From Membranipora membranacea (lineage: Eukaryota > Bryozoa > Gymnolaemata > Cheilostomatida > Membraniporidae): DNA of 64,000 nt. Location of the stretch: NCBI GenBank assembly GCA_914767715.1, contig OU612069.1, forward strand, positions 29,013,387 through 29,077,386. Direction: 5' to 3'. The stretch's first letter is position 1, and each line of letters opens with the position of its first letter. The notes under the pieces were generated by a model. The model did no database searches and was not told the DNA's origin. It saw only the letters and a list, made by a program, of their open reading frames with translations. The position numbers and the translations under genes were made by a program. Below are positions 47,801 to 59,096 of this stretch, in pieces.

Positions 47801-50800
47801 TAGTCAACGGACAGATCCCAAAAAAGTGGCTCCGTTAAGGCGTTTCGTGATATCGGAAGGAACAAAGCACCACTATATATCACATCGAAGCTAAGACTCT
47901 AGGGAATAAGAATGTTTTGGTAGTAAAAAATTTAAATTGGGGGGCGCACCTGAATCGGAGGGTTAAAGAGAGGAAAACTTCAAATTTGTCAAAAATATAC
48001 CTATTTGCATTACACATCACAGAGGGTGTTCCTATCACACTAAATTTGATTTACACAGTTATTTTAGATTAAAACATAGTGGTTGACATAAAAATAGTTG
48101 AAAAAACTTTCTTGGATTTTTATGCTGCCGGATATTTCGAGGGCACCAAAAAATTAGTGTCATTTGGTTATACTGTAGACGAGGACATTTTTTTCGCTTT
48201 TCAAATTCACTCAAAAAAAATTACAGAGGCTAGATTCACATGCTTGCTTCACTTCCTGAAAGTCTCAAAACTAAAACTTAAATATTTTTTAAGCTATGGT
48301 CATTTCAAATATGAAGAACTCATTCGGAGTTGTCCCGACAGCGAATTACAAATGCATTTTCACTTGCCGATCTTTGAATATAATTAATTTTCCAAATGTA
48401 GATTTAGAATAAATTCCTTGCTGCCACCCTTCTTAACATTGTTGAGTATAATTTTGCCTCTGCTAAACTTTAAATATGTTATTATTAATTTCCTTCACTA
48501 TTCAATGAATGATTATTATTGGAACGATTTTTTGAAGATTAAGATTATTGTCTGATGTCACCTTGTTTCTAATTTAAAAAAATTGTGTATAAGAAAGTAT
48601 AGTAGCCTACTGTCATTATAAGAGCATCAAAAGGTAAAACAACATTTGTGATAGAAAAAGGCAGTCCTACATCAAAATCCCAAAAGACTAGTCTTTGGAG
48701 TAGCACCGCTGAGACATGACCAGATTATTCTGGTGTCGTATTTATCGAATTATCTTGAAAGTTAAACTGCGAAAGGATCCCCCAGTCCAGCAGTTTAGTA
48801 ACAACTTGAAAGAGCACTGTCCCAAAAGGCCACTGAGCTACATTAAGAAATGCTACAAATATTACACAAGCAAGCAAACCGTCTCCAGGTTTGCTGGCAT
48901 GGCAATCTCTTACATAGGGTATGAAACGAATGAACTGCAAGAGATGCGTCTTTGGTTGTGAGCCTTAACTCTTTGAGAGGCCAAGTATATATTCTTCGTT
49001 GTCAACAAAATGAAAGTGAGTCGACAAATTTTTCAAGCGTCTATGAGTATGACTGAGGTTCAACAGAGAAACCAGATCGACATGTGATCTTCATTTTCAA
49101 GCACAGTCTGATCAGGATCATCTAGCTATTGAGGCACAATACAACAGCTGCCAGTAATACATAATGAAAAGAGTCTCACACCAGACTGCCTAGCACTACA
49201 GCGATCAGATAGTATCTTATAAGTCAAGTAACATATTCCTAAACCAGTTTTTACATGGCAGCAAGGTCTCACTAGAGCCAGATATTCAAAAAGCAAGCGA
49301 TTTGATATCAGGTTGCTCCAGCGAACCAATAACACCCCTATCCTGTAGGTGAACATATTCTAACACATGCCTCAAGGATTTGGTATGTTTGTTTTCAACT
49401 GCAACAGTGAATTTAGAATTTTGAAATTAGAATGCATTCGGGTGCAGCAGAGATGAGGCCAACATGCGCAATCAGCGTCTTAAGGTTTTAGTTTTTTGAG
49501 GTACCAGTCCATACACCATACAAGATGTGGCAAAAATCCGTGATAAAAAAAGTCAGTAGCACCTGAGTGCCAAAGGTGGCCTGAGTCATTTTGTATTCCA
49601 GGTTGTTGGACAGTCTGTTCCACAGGGCCGACATTTGATAGGAGGCACACGGGTGCGCGGTTAGCTAATGAAGTTAGATTAAATGAGTTAAATGTGCTCT
49701 GTGAGCAGATTAAAGTTTCAATTTATAATGTTTGATTTTTTAAAAGGGTTTGGGGTGTAGTTAATCTTTCTGATTTTTAAATAGTTATAATAACTTGTGC
49801 TGGCTGTATCTGCGTTGCCTGACATCTCAATAAGTTCCATATAATCTAAAAACCATAACAGTTTCACACATTCCAAAGGCCTATAAAAAATCATGATACA
49901 GTTTAGCATTAATTCACTTGGTTTTTGGCAATTTTTGAAACCAGTATAATTGTTATTCCGATTTTATCCCATCATTCTGTTACAGATAAAAGGGGCAGTG
50001 TAAATTCGAATTTAAGATAAATTGAGATAAAGTCGGACCTAGAACTTTTAAATAACTGAGGAACCCAATTGTTTATAGTACCTGCCTCAGAACATATTCT
50101 TAATGATCACCTAAATTTTTCTGTAATATGCAAGGCAGGACCTGAAGTGCTCAATTAAACATGGTTTAAACACATATGGGATAATTCTGAGAGCAGGACA
50201 TGTCGGTGGAGGGTATCAAAACTCTGAGTTTCATTCACTCATGGCTGTCAAAACTTTGGGAACTAGCAATGAAAGTGCCTTATTGGTTGATATATATTCC
50301 CTTAACTGCAGTGCGCCATCATCGAATTCAAAAGTTGAGTCGCAAAGAGTGGGGACTTATCTGCTGATGCAGCTTTGAAATAGGTCCCGAACAAGCTAAC
50401 CATGTCCTAGCTGCACTCATTGGCGATGTCAAAAAAGACGCTCTGCCCGCGTGAAAAGCTGCTTCATCTCCCAAGAACGGACGGTCTTGGTGGAGCTCAT
50501 GTAAATTGCTAAAAGTATGGCAAGACATGCTTTTCTGGCAGAAGCAATGAACAAATGCAAAGCAAAGAAGTCTTCAATCATCTAATAACATGGCAGACGA
50601 GGTACTATGCAATGCTGTTGGTTTCGGTGCTTGAGTTGCCCTTTATGTGAAATGCGCGTGTGGGGGGAGGGATAACAAGGAGGGATAAAACTTGTGCCAG
50701 GTGGTTTGTCACATTCACACAAGTTTCTTCATAACACATCGGCTTAACAAATTGGCTAATCATGAGTTGTCATTGAGACAAATACACAGGGGCGACTGCA

Positions 50801-51933
50801 AGTCAAAGTCAGGCTAAGAACTGCTCAATGGTGCCTTGGCATCATTGGAGACGGACAATTAAACAACTCAGCAGCTACCCAGTTTGTGCTAAAGCTGTAG
50901 TGCTTCGAGAGTTAATTTAGCGTCCTGACCAATTATTGCTGAATTTTGGGGTCAAGATATAGGTGATAATCTTAATAAAATTCCTTGATGTAAGCTTTCT
51001 TTGACAACCTCACCGAAATCTTATAATAATCAAATTAATGTACCAGGTTTCAATATATGAAAAAAACCGAATTCAAGATCCAACGTAAACTTTCATCCTG
51101 TAGGGAGCTGCACTACATGAAACGGTGGTGCAAGTCTCATGCACCTAAAAATTATAATATCCTGTCATATTGTCTGCCAGCCACCAACTATTCTCAGGGA
51201 ATGGTGAACACAGAAGATACTTTCATCCTCTGTCTGTCTCTCTGACTATGAAGAAGCAAATGGGAGTTTGCCCAACCAGAATAAAAAAAATTGATCATGG
51301 GCGGGAGATTACCGGGGCTGTCTGCAAGATTGTATACACCGCACTACCCCCAGCTCTTAAAGATATGGAGGAATTGACAGGGACCAACTACCGGTCATCA
51401 GAATGCAGATTGTAAGCTTGCAGCTGCCGAATATGAGGGGAAACCTTTGCCGCAATCTTGTCGTTGTGGGTGCGACGTCCGCTTCGACTTTCTAGCTTAA
51501 AACAAGGCTGTATATTCAGATTGGAGTGACTATTACTGCTGTACCTCATCTGGGATATGGCATAGTGCTCATGACCCGTCTGTGTAATATTTTGTTGAAG
51601 TTAAACCTTGTTAAACAACAAAAAAGTGAAAAAAATCCAAAACGGGGGAGACAACTACCACTTTGCAGAAATAAAATTTGTTTAAGGGTTTTTTTGGTGA
51701 TTTTTTTAGAGATACAAAATTTCTTTTTTAAATATGGATAAATATCATCTAAATGCATATTCCTGAGGCATTGGAATTATATATTTATCATCCAAGGGAG
51801 AAACAGGCCCAAAAAAGTCCCAAAAAAATTTGTTTTGCTTAAAAAATTGGCCGCCCCCAAATTTTGTCTGGTGTTGCTTTGTTCCTTCCGATATCACGAA
51901 CCGTCAAAAAAAAGATGATCTGTCCGTTGACTA
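47801..51933. mobile_element. 4.1-kb inverted-repeat transposon, family unresolved
   Basis: The left end tagtcaacggacagatc and the right end gatctgtccgttgacta are inverted. Similarity continues for about 95-150 bases (cgtgatatcggaaggaac, then a G-rich block). TAT flanks both ends (47798-47800, 51934-51936); alternatively the terminal TA is the duplication. The interior has a few open segments but no transposase that I recognise. It lies between blocks II and III. Confidence 0.7.
48079..48387 (+). CDS. 102-residue ORF in the 4.1-kb element
   Basis: The open frame encodes a helical, Phe/Lys-rich protein (begins MVDIKIVEKTFLDFYAAGYF). It is the longest frame in the element. No homologous family is recognised, and the codon at 48079 is ATA/GTG-like rather than a clear ATG, so it may be an internal exon. 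Further short open segments lie at 48716-48961 and 51257-51415. Confidence 0.3.
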   Translation: MVDIKIVEKTFLDFYAAGYFEGTKKLVSFGYTVDEDIFFAFQIHSKKITEARFTCLLHFLKVSKLKLKYFLSYGHFKYEELIRSCPDSELQMHFHLPIFEYN

Positions 51934-51936
51934 TAT

Positions 51937-52590
51937 GTTTAAATAATTTATACAAATATATAACATATGTTTATATAATTTATACAAATATATAACATAT
52001 GTTTATACATGATAATACATCAGCAGTGCCGTTGTTTAGGAGAAGTTGTGAGGGAGACAGAAATCCTCGAGGATGTGAAGTAAGACTTTATTTGTATTGT
52101 AAGCTCCTCCAAAGTGTTTTAATGATATAAATAGGACAAGGAAGTCCCAAAGCTAATTCTGACATGAATATTCAATTATAGCATTTTTAGGCCACTCTAT
52201 TGAGCATTCTAGAGGAGGCAGAGCGTCTCTGCCTCCCCTAGAACTACGGGCCTGAAATGCACAGATTTCTAGTGTTATGGTATTCTATAGCTTGTCTTCA
52301 TATTGTATCTCTCTTTTCTTGATTTCCTGAATAATAACTGTTACTTGTCTTTTCGTATACTATACACTGATGCTGTGTAGTTATAAGTTTGATTTATTGT
52401 GTCTGGTTACTTGATAAGGTAAGAACAGGCATTAAAAGTTAATTTATGTATTCATACATCACAAGTATAGAAAAACAAAAATATTTAGTTAAAGAGCATT
52501 CTGAGCTTGAAGATAGTGTGAGATGAATTCAGTGACATATATTTCAAGGTAGTTGGTGTTTGAAAGTTAACTGGCTTCATTTTCCGTTTA
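51937..52590. other. Region without a supported gene
   Basis: It contains AT-rich direct repeats (tatacaaatatataacatatg), a small hairpin (gaggcagagcg...ctctgcctcc, about 52212-52240) and then the conserved 3' flank of the Z block from about 52260. Confidence 0.5.
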
Positions 52591-53782
52591 TTAGCAACGT
52601 CGAAAAGCCAAACCATAACCACCATAAGAAGCACAAGTTCCGTCGCAACAGGATCGTGAATGACAATCAGAGTTGCGTTCACAATGAGTATTATAGTCCA
52701 GTTGAAAACATGAGGCTCCTTCACACAGGAGTATCCTGAAAGAAAAAGATGATTTATCAATCATGATGATTGGGTGCAACAATGAGCATTTATACATCGT
52801 AATGATCCACCTGTTAAAACTTAGAGTAAATGATGTAAATTATTAAGTGAATAAAAATTCTCATCATCAGGAATAGACAAAATTATTAATGGTTCTTGAT
52901 CATTCATTCGTGAAACATTCACAGCTTTTAGAAAATAGAAAGCCAAACTCAAACATTGCCAGCCGCAGTATGTGACCCGTCACTGCTACAGAATAAGCTT
53001 CCCCAAATTTACCATGGCAACAAAACTGTCACATCTATCGAATATGGCTTGAGATCAATGACCTCTCCTATATAATCAGTTTCTGGCATGATTTATTTTT
53101 AGTTGTTAATTAGAAGGTAATAACATAAGTAATATCTTAATTTAAAAGCAACCAATAGATTTCACAGAAGGCAATAACCATCCAAAACACAACTGGATGG
53201 GAATCTATTTATAGGATTCTGTGTTTCGCCATTGATATAATATATAACTTACCCCTCAGATCCTGTGATCATTGAGGCTACAAACATCAGAGCCTGTAAA
53301 GATATATAACACTTGGTCAATGCAGTCAACGGAGAATGTATGTCATGGGATTATTAACCAGATTGAATTAATAATAATCGTCAATTAATTATCATTTCCT
53401 TGAATCATAAATGCTCTCTGCTGTCAGGAGTAAGCACAAGAGAATAATTTGTGAGGTATTATTATAACATTATTATCTCCAGTTACAATCACAATAATAA
53501 ATATAGAGATCATGATGGTGTGATACTATAGAGATCATGGTGGTGTGATACTATAGAGATCATGGTGGTGTGATACTATAGAGATCATGGTGGTCTGATA
53601 CTATAGAGATCATGGTGGTGTGATACTATAGAGATCATGGTGGTGTGATACTATAGAGATCATGGTGGTGTGATACAATAGAGATCATGATGGTGTGATA
53701 CTATAGAGATCATGGTGGTGTGATACTATAGAGATCATGATGGTGTGATACTTACAATAAGGATGATATAAGTGAAGTTCAT
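52591..53782 (-). CDS. Z3: secreted eight-cysteine peptide gene, 3 exons
   Basis: Exons 53782-53756, 53293-53253 and 52735-52591 join in phase to 70 residues. The leader MNFTYIILI / ALMFVASMITGSEG is shared with Z1 and Z2. The mature peptide has eight cysteines, including CERNSDCHSRSCCDGTC, then a short Gly/Tyr tail ending in RRC. The CCDGTC core is the strongest family signature. A TATA box lies at 53884-53892. Intron 1 starts directly beside a ten-unit 25-bp tandem array. Function is unknown; the cystine-rich secreted form allows defence, venom-like or matrix roles, none shown. Confidence 0.78.
53502..53751. repeat. 25-bp tandem array, ten units
   Basis: Ten units of tatagagatcatggtggtg(tgatac) run without gaps from 53502 and stop at the donor of Z3 exon 1; the last base overlaps the GTAAG donor. 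Z1 and Z2 have no array here. Confidence 0.9.
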
Positions 53783-53883
53783 CGTGTAGATTCTCTCTCC
53801 TGTACTTTTCAGATAGATAACAATGTGCCTCTGTGTGTCTTCCTGCGGTGAGCTGTAATAGTACAGACCTGTCCGTCTCTCTG

Positions 53884-53892
53884 CTTTTATAT
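53884..53892 (-). promoter_or_regulatory. TATA box of Z3
   Basis: The minus strand reads ATATAAAAG, at the same distance from the ATG as in Z2. Confidence 0.6.
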
Positions 53893-54724
53893 TACTCCTC
53901 TAGAGACCTTATATCCGGTTCCAGTTTGCAGGGTATTATGGCTACTATTGGCTGACAACCGACACGTGCATTTCATACACGGTATGTATTCAGATCTGAT
54001 TTCTGTCGGTCATTTTGTCAAAAAGGAATGGGATGCGTGCCAACAGAGGTCCGCAGTACTTTTTATCCTTGAGAAAATGGGTTTCATTAAGAGCTGAATA
54101 CAAATTTTAAAATTGCTAAGTATAAGTAAGTTTTAACACAAATATGCTTTGATGACATATTTTGTTCCCTCAATATTTCAATAACAAGCTAACAATAAAT
54201 CACTTCTTGCTTGAAAATGCTTTGGTCCCTCGATATTTTAAGATAAATGCTATTTCTTGAAAGTTCCATCTTGGCACAAACATGTTATTTTGATTTCCTC
54301 ACACCTTCTCACCGGTGAGTTCACCCACTCATCCAGCCAATCAACGAGAATGTGACAATGAGAGGTCAGTGACCTTGACATCAAATCATACTGATACAAA
54401 AAAGGGTTTAGTCAAATCAAGAGTACACCTCACCTTCAACTCAAAATCAAACTGAGACTAAAATATCACAGACATCTCATTTAAAAAACTAATCTTTTAC
54501 TTTTATATTGTATTCAACGGCAAAAATGGTCTTACTTTTGACGATTGCAGGCAGACATATTATCATAGAAACACGGTTAATTAATTAATTAATAAGGTTA
54601 CGTCATCCACAAGTTTTCACCAGAGAGAACTCAGACAGAAACGAAATTCTTCCTTGAGTATAGTGAATACCAAGTATACCTTCTTTACTTATTCCATACA
54701 GATTTCTTGCCCTGCATTTCTCAG

Positions 54725-54847
54725 CATTCTACATCTGAAACACAGCAGATAGATTCTGGTACAATCTCTTATGATGGAGTGGCTGGTCCACAATCAGAGT
54801 GGGTAGTTATAGGAACAGCAAGTTATAGATGTGAGGAGGCCGCCTAA
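54725..54847 (+). CDS. W2: terminal exon of an unrecognised gene
   Basis: It has 123 bases from an acceptor (tgcatttctcag) to TAA, encoding HSTSETQQIDSGTISYDG and QSEWVVIGTA, then CEEAA. It aligns codon for codon with W1 (9362-9484); changes include RDTC to SYRC with the Cys kept. Upstream exons are not found. Confidence 0.45.
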   Translation, partial: HSTSETQQIDSGTISYDGVAGPQSEWVVIGTASYRCEEAA

Positions 54848-55574
54848 CTAACACCGCTGTATCATGTTTTCCTTCCTGCAAACTGGTGTGAACCACCAAA
54901 GAGAATATTTGGAAAAGTGCTACAAATGCCGTCAAACATCCAATTACTTGGAAATGGCTGAACTTTATCACGCATAACAAATTGATCTATTTTGAGTGCG
55001 AGGCACATGTACATGCCATCGTAGGTGAAGACAGGCAGCATTTACGTAAAGAGGAGTAAATATTATCTAGAATTGAGTTAAGCTATAGCTCTCCGGTCAC
55101 CTTATTTTGACTCGCACCAAATTTTACCAAGCTTGGGTGTATGTATAAACAAAGGGTTTTAAATGTGGTGCAGATCTTTTGCTATTTTTATCGTGAGACA
55201 AATATACTCCCTGATAATCTGTGACATTGCAGGTGCATTCCCAATGACGCTCATAATTCAAGAAAAAACTGGCCATGATTTATGTGATTATCAATTTATG
55301 GACAGGGCTTCATTGGATTGGTAGTATGCTACCATGTTGATCTAAAATAGAAGATGACAGTTTGGGCTTACCCAAGGGCAGGCTACTTTATGCTAAAGCG
55401 GCAGGCTTCTCATGGCTAAAGCTAAGGCTGCAGTGATAATGATCATGGTGACAAGATGTTTACAAACTTAGAAACCTGTGTAAATTAGGCTACCATTTAA
55501 ATTAGATAAGGCTGTTGTGTCCATTGGAGAGGGTCAGAGTGTAAATACGCTTAACATCCACAAACTTTTCTATA
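54848..55574. other. D block, no supported gene
   Basis: It aligns with 9535-12576 of block II but is much shorter. It holds the empty target site of the Tigger element (about 55205) and the gcaggcttctcatggctaaagc motif, which is single here and tandem in block II (about 12326-12390). Confidence 0.5.
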
Positions 55575-55830
55575 GGAGCAGGAGGTGGCTCAGTTGGTTA
55601 GGGCGTTGTTTTTAAGCATGCACATGTTCAAGGTCATGGGTTTGAATCCCACTGCAGTCCATCAACCACTGGCGTTTGGTTGGCCTCCAGGTCTGGTCCA
55701 ACCTGCCTGCAAATGGAGAGAAAATAGGGGCAGATATTACTACACTACACTACAATTTCGCCGCCCATGCATCGGGATGTGGCGAGTGATATGACATCCG
55801 ACTTTGATCAAATTTTCTTTTTAAATCGAT
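55575..55830 (+). repeat. tRNA-derived SINE
   Basis: Same insertion as 12577-12835: A box tggctcagttggttagg, B box ggtttgaatccc and tail catccgactttgatc. The frame it opens is not a gene. Confidence 0.78.
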
Positions 55831-56274
55831 CTGATAATGGAGAGCCCAAAAATAAAGGCAACTGAGTATTGATTACTGAGTGTACTAACTATACAGTAAT
55901 ATTTTACTGCTGCCGCTCAGGGGAATGTCTGCTTATAGAATTCTGTAAAGCTAAAAGTTAACTAATTGAGGCTTAGATCTTGAAATTGTCACCTAATGGG
56001 CAAATAATAAGCAAAAACTGATCTTCAATATCAGGGTATGAAGAAAACGCACTGGGTGATTCCTTCATTATTGTCAACTAATAAGACTGTAACAGCCGTT
56101 ACGTATGCCAGATGATTAATTTCATACCCTGTTTTTACTATCAGTTTGCGCAAATTGTTTTTCCATTAGGTGACCCTGCCAAGATTGCAGCTTCTTAAAG
56201 TTAGTTTTGAGCTATATACAGAATTCAATAAGCACACAGTTGCCTGTGTGGCAGCAGTGGTTGAGTATAGATTT

Positions 56275-56325
56275 CTAACCCTGCTTGTCTCAGCATTCTT
56301 TATCTGAAACATGGCCCTGTTGTGA
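56275..56325 (+). pseudogene. W3: short relic of the W exon
   Basis: ccctgcttgtctcagcattc followed by a diverged tatctgaaaca repeats the acceptor and first codons of W1 and W2, then similarity ends. The region 55831-57352 otherwise shows no gene. Confidence 0.5.
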
Positions 56326-57352
56326 TAACCATTTATTTGTATTTAATGACAGCTATGAATTATCTAAAATCACGCTCAAGATACCAAATAAATTTCATCA
56401 AATAACATACCCATTCAAATTCAGTCATATAGATTTGATCAGATGTACAATTTGTCAGCAAAAATGGTGACATTTTGCATCAGTTTTTTGAATAAAAGTC
56501 TGTGACTTGGTTCATTGACCTCGTGCTTAAAACTTCTGAACACTTCAAGCTATGATCTTTATGAATAAGTTTTTGCTAATCAACTGCGATTGAAGTTTAA
56601 ATAACAATGTTGTTTTTCTCGCCATATTCTGCATTTGAGAATACAGTGACATGGTTGCTTAGCACTTTTCTGGCTTTCAGTATAAATCCGGCATTCTGAG
56701 TATTAAAGGAAGTCTGATTAATCAAAGTATGTCAATGTTTCACACAAATTGACACTTTTGATGTTGTATTGTTATTTCTTTCCTGAGGCAAACACATCAA
56801 TCTCATCTTATTTTGTACTCAGTAGTTCGTAGTTCTAAACAGATTCTGGTATCCTTTATATCAATTGTAGGTGCTGTTCTTTTCATGTTTCGGAGAATCT
56901 GCCGGTTCTCTGGTAAAGCCCTTTGTACGTGTGGTGATGGCTTGGTATATGTGTGTGAATGAACTCTTAATGTGATCATGCACGGCGGGCATGGTTTAGG
57001 CAATGTGGAGCTCAGTATATCCTTTTCTGTGTTGGCTTGAATGCCAACAGAACTCCGGTTTAGCGATAAACATTCTCAAGAACGTTTAGATATATCGCTT
57101 ATTGTAGACCAGGTGGTATTATTTTCCTATCAGGCATCTTTCACACAAAAACAGAATGACACACCTTCTATCAGCTTCTGCACATTTATTATATCAAAAA
57201 ATTAGCAGCTTTACCGTTTGACTTTATAATGTTAATGTCTTCAGAAAAAATTTTCTGATTCATTCTTGAAATTTTGAGTTATATTTTTCTTAAAAACAAA
57301 GACACCTACAACTGACCTACATTGATCCATTAAACACGGTAAATACACTCAG

Positions 57353-58484
57353 AGCCTATCTATGTGTTAAAGGACAGCAGGTGGAGTACTGTAGGCAGCA
57401 CGTCGATTTGTTTGTGTGGGATGGAGACAAGAGTTGATTCTGACTGCATCGCTAAAAAGTTCACAGGTAGATCAGCTTCAATTGGGATTTGATTGTAATC
57501 AAATATCCACTTCTCATTTCGCCAAACATTTTGTGTTCGAATGGACGAAACTGTCAACATATCTAACAAAACAGTGAGAAGACGAGATTGCATTGCGAGA
57601 ATGAATGTTTAGCAGACAGCCTGGAGAGTAGAGTAGAGAAGTGTAGTGGTCACGGGAGCAATTGCTCTGAATTTGGCACCTGCCTGAAATAGCTAACTTT
57701 GAGGCTAGCTTACATTTAATCTACATATAGCCACACCTCAGCTAGCCAAATTTAGTGCTAGCTAAGATAAAGTCACCCTCACATTAGCTAAACTAAACTG
57801 TAGCTAATATTTACTCGTCTGAAGAATATCTAATATTGGATGTTAAAATTGTCAAATTATGTTGATGTAACAAAATGTTGAGAAGTTCAGTAATCCATGT
57901 TTAACTATCTGATTACAGAGGACTTGATGTGTAATGTATTCGGATATCAGCCCTCATCAGCCACCTGGGATGATGTCGTTCTCCCGATAGTGCTGACCGC
58001 CTGCTTCATATGTCACATGACCGACGGTAAACTGTGCTCTCAGTACATGAAGTCTCTACTGGAAGGCCTGCTGTGGGTGATCGAACGCCTCGGAGACTGG
58101 GTGAGAATACGCTAAGGGTTATGTGCTCATGTCAACTTAGAGGACAACTTAAGTAGTCTTAATCAAGAATACATAATAAATAATTGACATGATCGATTTT
58201 GTTCTGAGCTTGTCTTGATGATTTTAGAGAGATATCAATGGCTATCAAATAGCCTGATTATGCTTTTTGGTTTGTAACATCAAGCACATAAGACATCATA
58301 ACATAACAATTTTTGCCCGCAGATGGCGTTGTACAAACACTATGAGGTTTGCCCCTGTGCCCAGCCCTCTTCTCCCTGTGCTAAGAAGGAGATTGTGAAA
58401 GTCGCTGAAGCAGAACCTTGTATGCAGAAAACAGCATGGGACGTCATGAACTGCTACGCTGACCTCATGACTACAGAAAACTGA
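57353..58484 (+). CDS. X2: cysteine-containing protein gene, uninterrupted copy
   Basis: Exons 57353-57466, 57919-58100 and 58323-58484 (stop TGA) have consensus borders and matching phases. The second intron is 222 bases and preserves the pre-insertion target (TA at 58108-58109) of the 23.6-kb element. The product includes CLCGMETRVDSDC, CNVFGYQPSSATWDD, the helical segment CSQYMKSLLEGLLWVIERLG and CPCAQPSSPCAKKE. Compared with X1 one cysteine in exon 1 is replaced (KCT to KFT) and one in exon 3 is kept (AEPC). The initial exon, probably a signal peptide, was not found. No family recognised. Confidence 0.62.
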
Positions 58485-58872
58485 AAGTTCTGATCATAAC
58501 GACCTGCTTATCTGTATCTCCGAAGTCAATGTGGGCAATCTGATGCACCTTAATACCCGTATGTTCGCCTGAATATCACAGCCAGCTTGTTTTGTCTCAC
58601 CGAGATGTTTGTAAACAACGTTAAGCGTCCCTGATGTCGGGCTTCCCAGCGCCATCTGATATTTGAAGGGATTTAAATATTGAGGGGTTTATAAAGAAAC
58701 TAAGGCTAGCAGTGTCTCAGAAGCCTTACACTAATTCTGTTTACGGACAAAGTAATGTAGGGCTTTTGAGGTATTGCCAGCTATAGTTTCTTAGTTCCTA
58801 AACTTCTCGGACGAGGGTAACTATGGTGAACAACAGATAAATACTGATATCGTGATGTTACAGGAAGCCTAG

Positions 58873-59073
58873 AGCCCTGTACCAGTGATCGGACACACAG
58901 GTCTGTCTGTAGTGGCGGAGGGTAGAGAGATAGCTTTAGAGCCCTGTACCAGTGATCGGACACACAGGTCTGTCTGTAGCGGCGGAGGGTAGAGAGATAG
59001 CTTTAGAGCCCTGTACCAGTGATCTGACACTAAGGTCTGTCTGTAGTGGCGGAGGGTAGAGAGATAGCTCTAG
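58873..59073. repeat. 67-bp tandem repeat, three units
   Basis: Units start at 58873, 58940 and 59007 and match those at 42799. They end ten bases before the first Y3 exon, so they are likely 5' flank or intron. Confidence 0.82.
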
Positions 59074-59096
59074 ATTTTATCCAGCATTTCATAAAA

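Noticed and set aside
53502-53751. CRISPR-like array
   Set aside because: Units are contiguous with no spacers and the sequence is eukaryotic.
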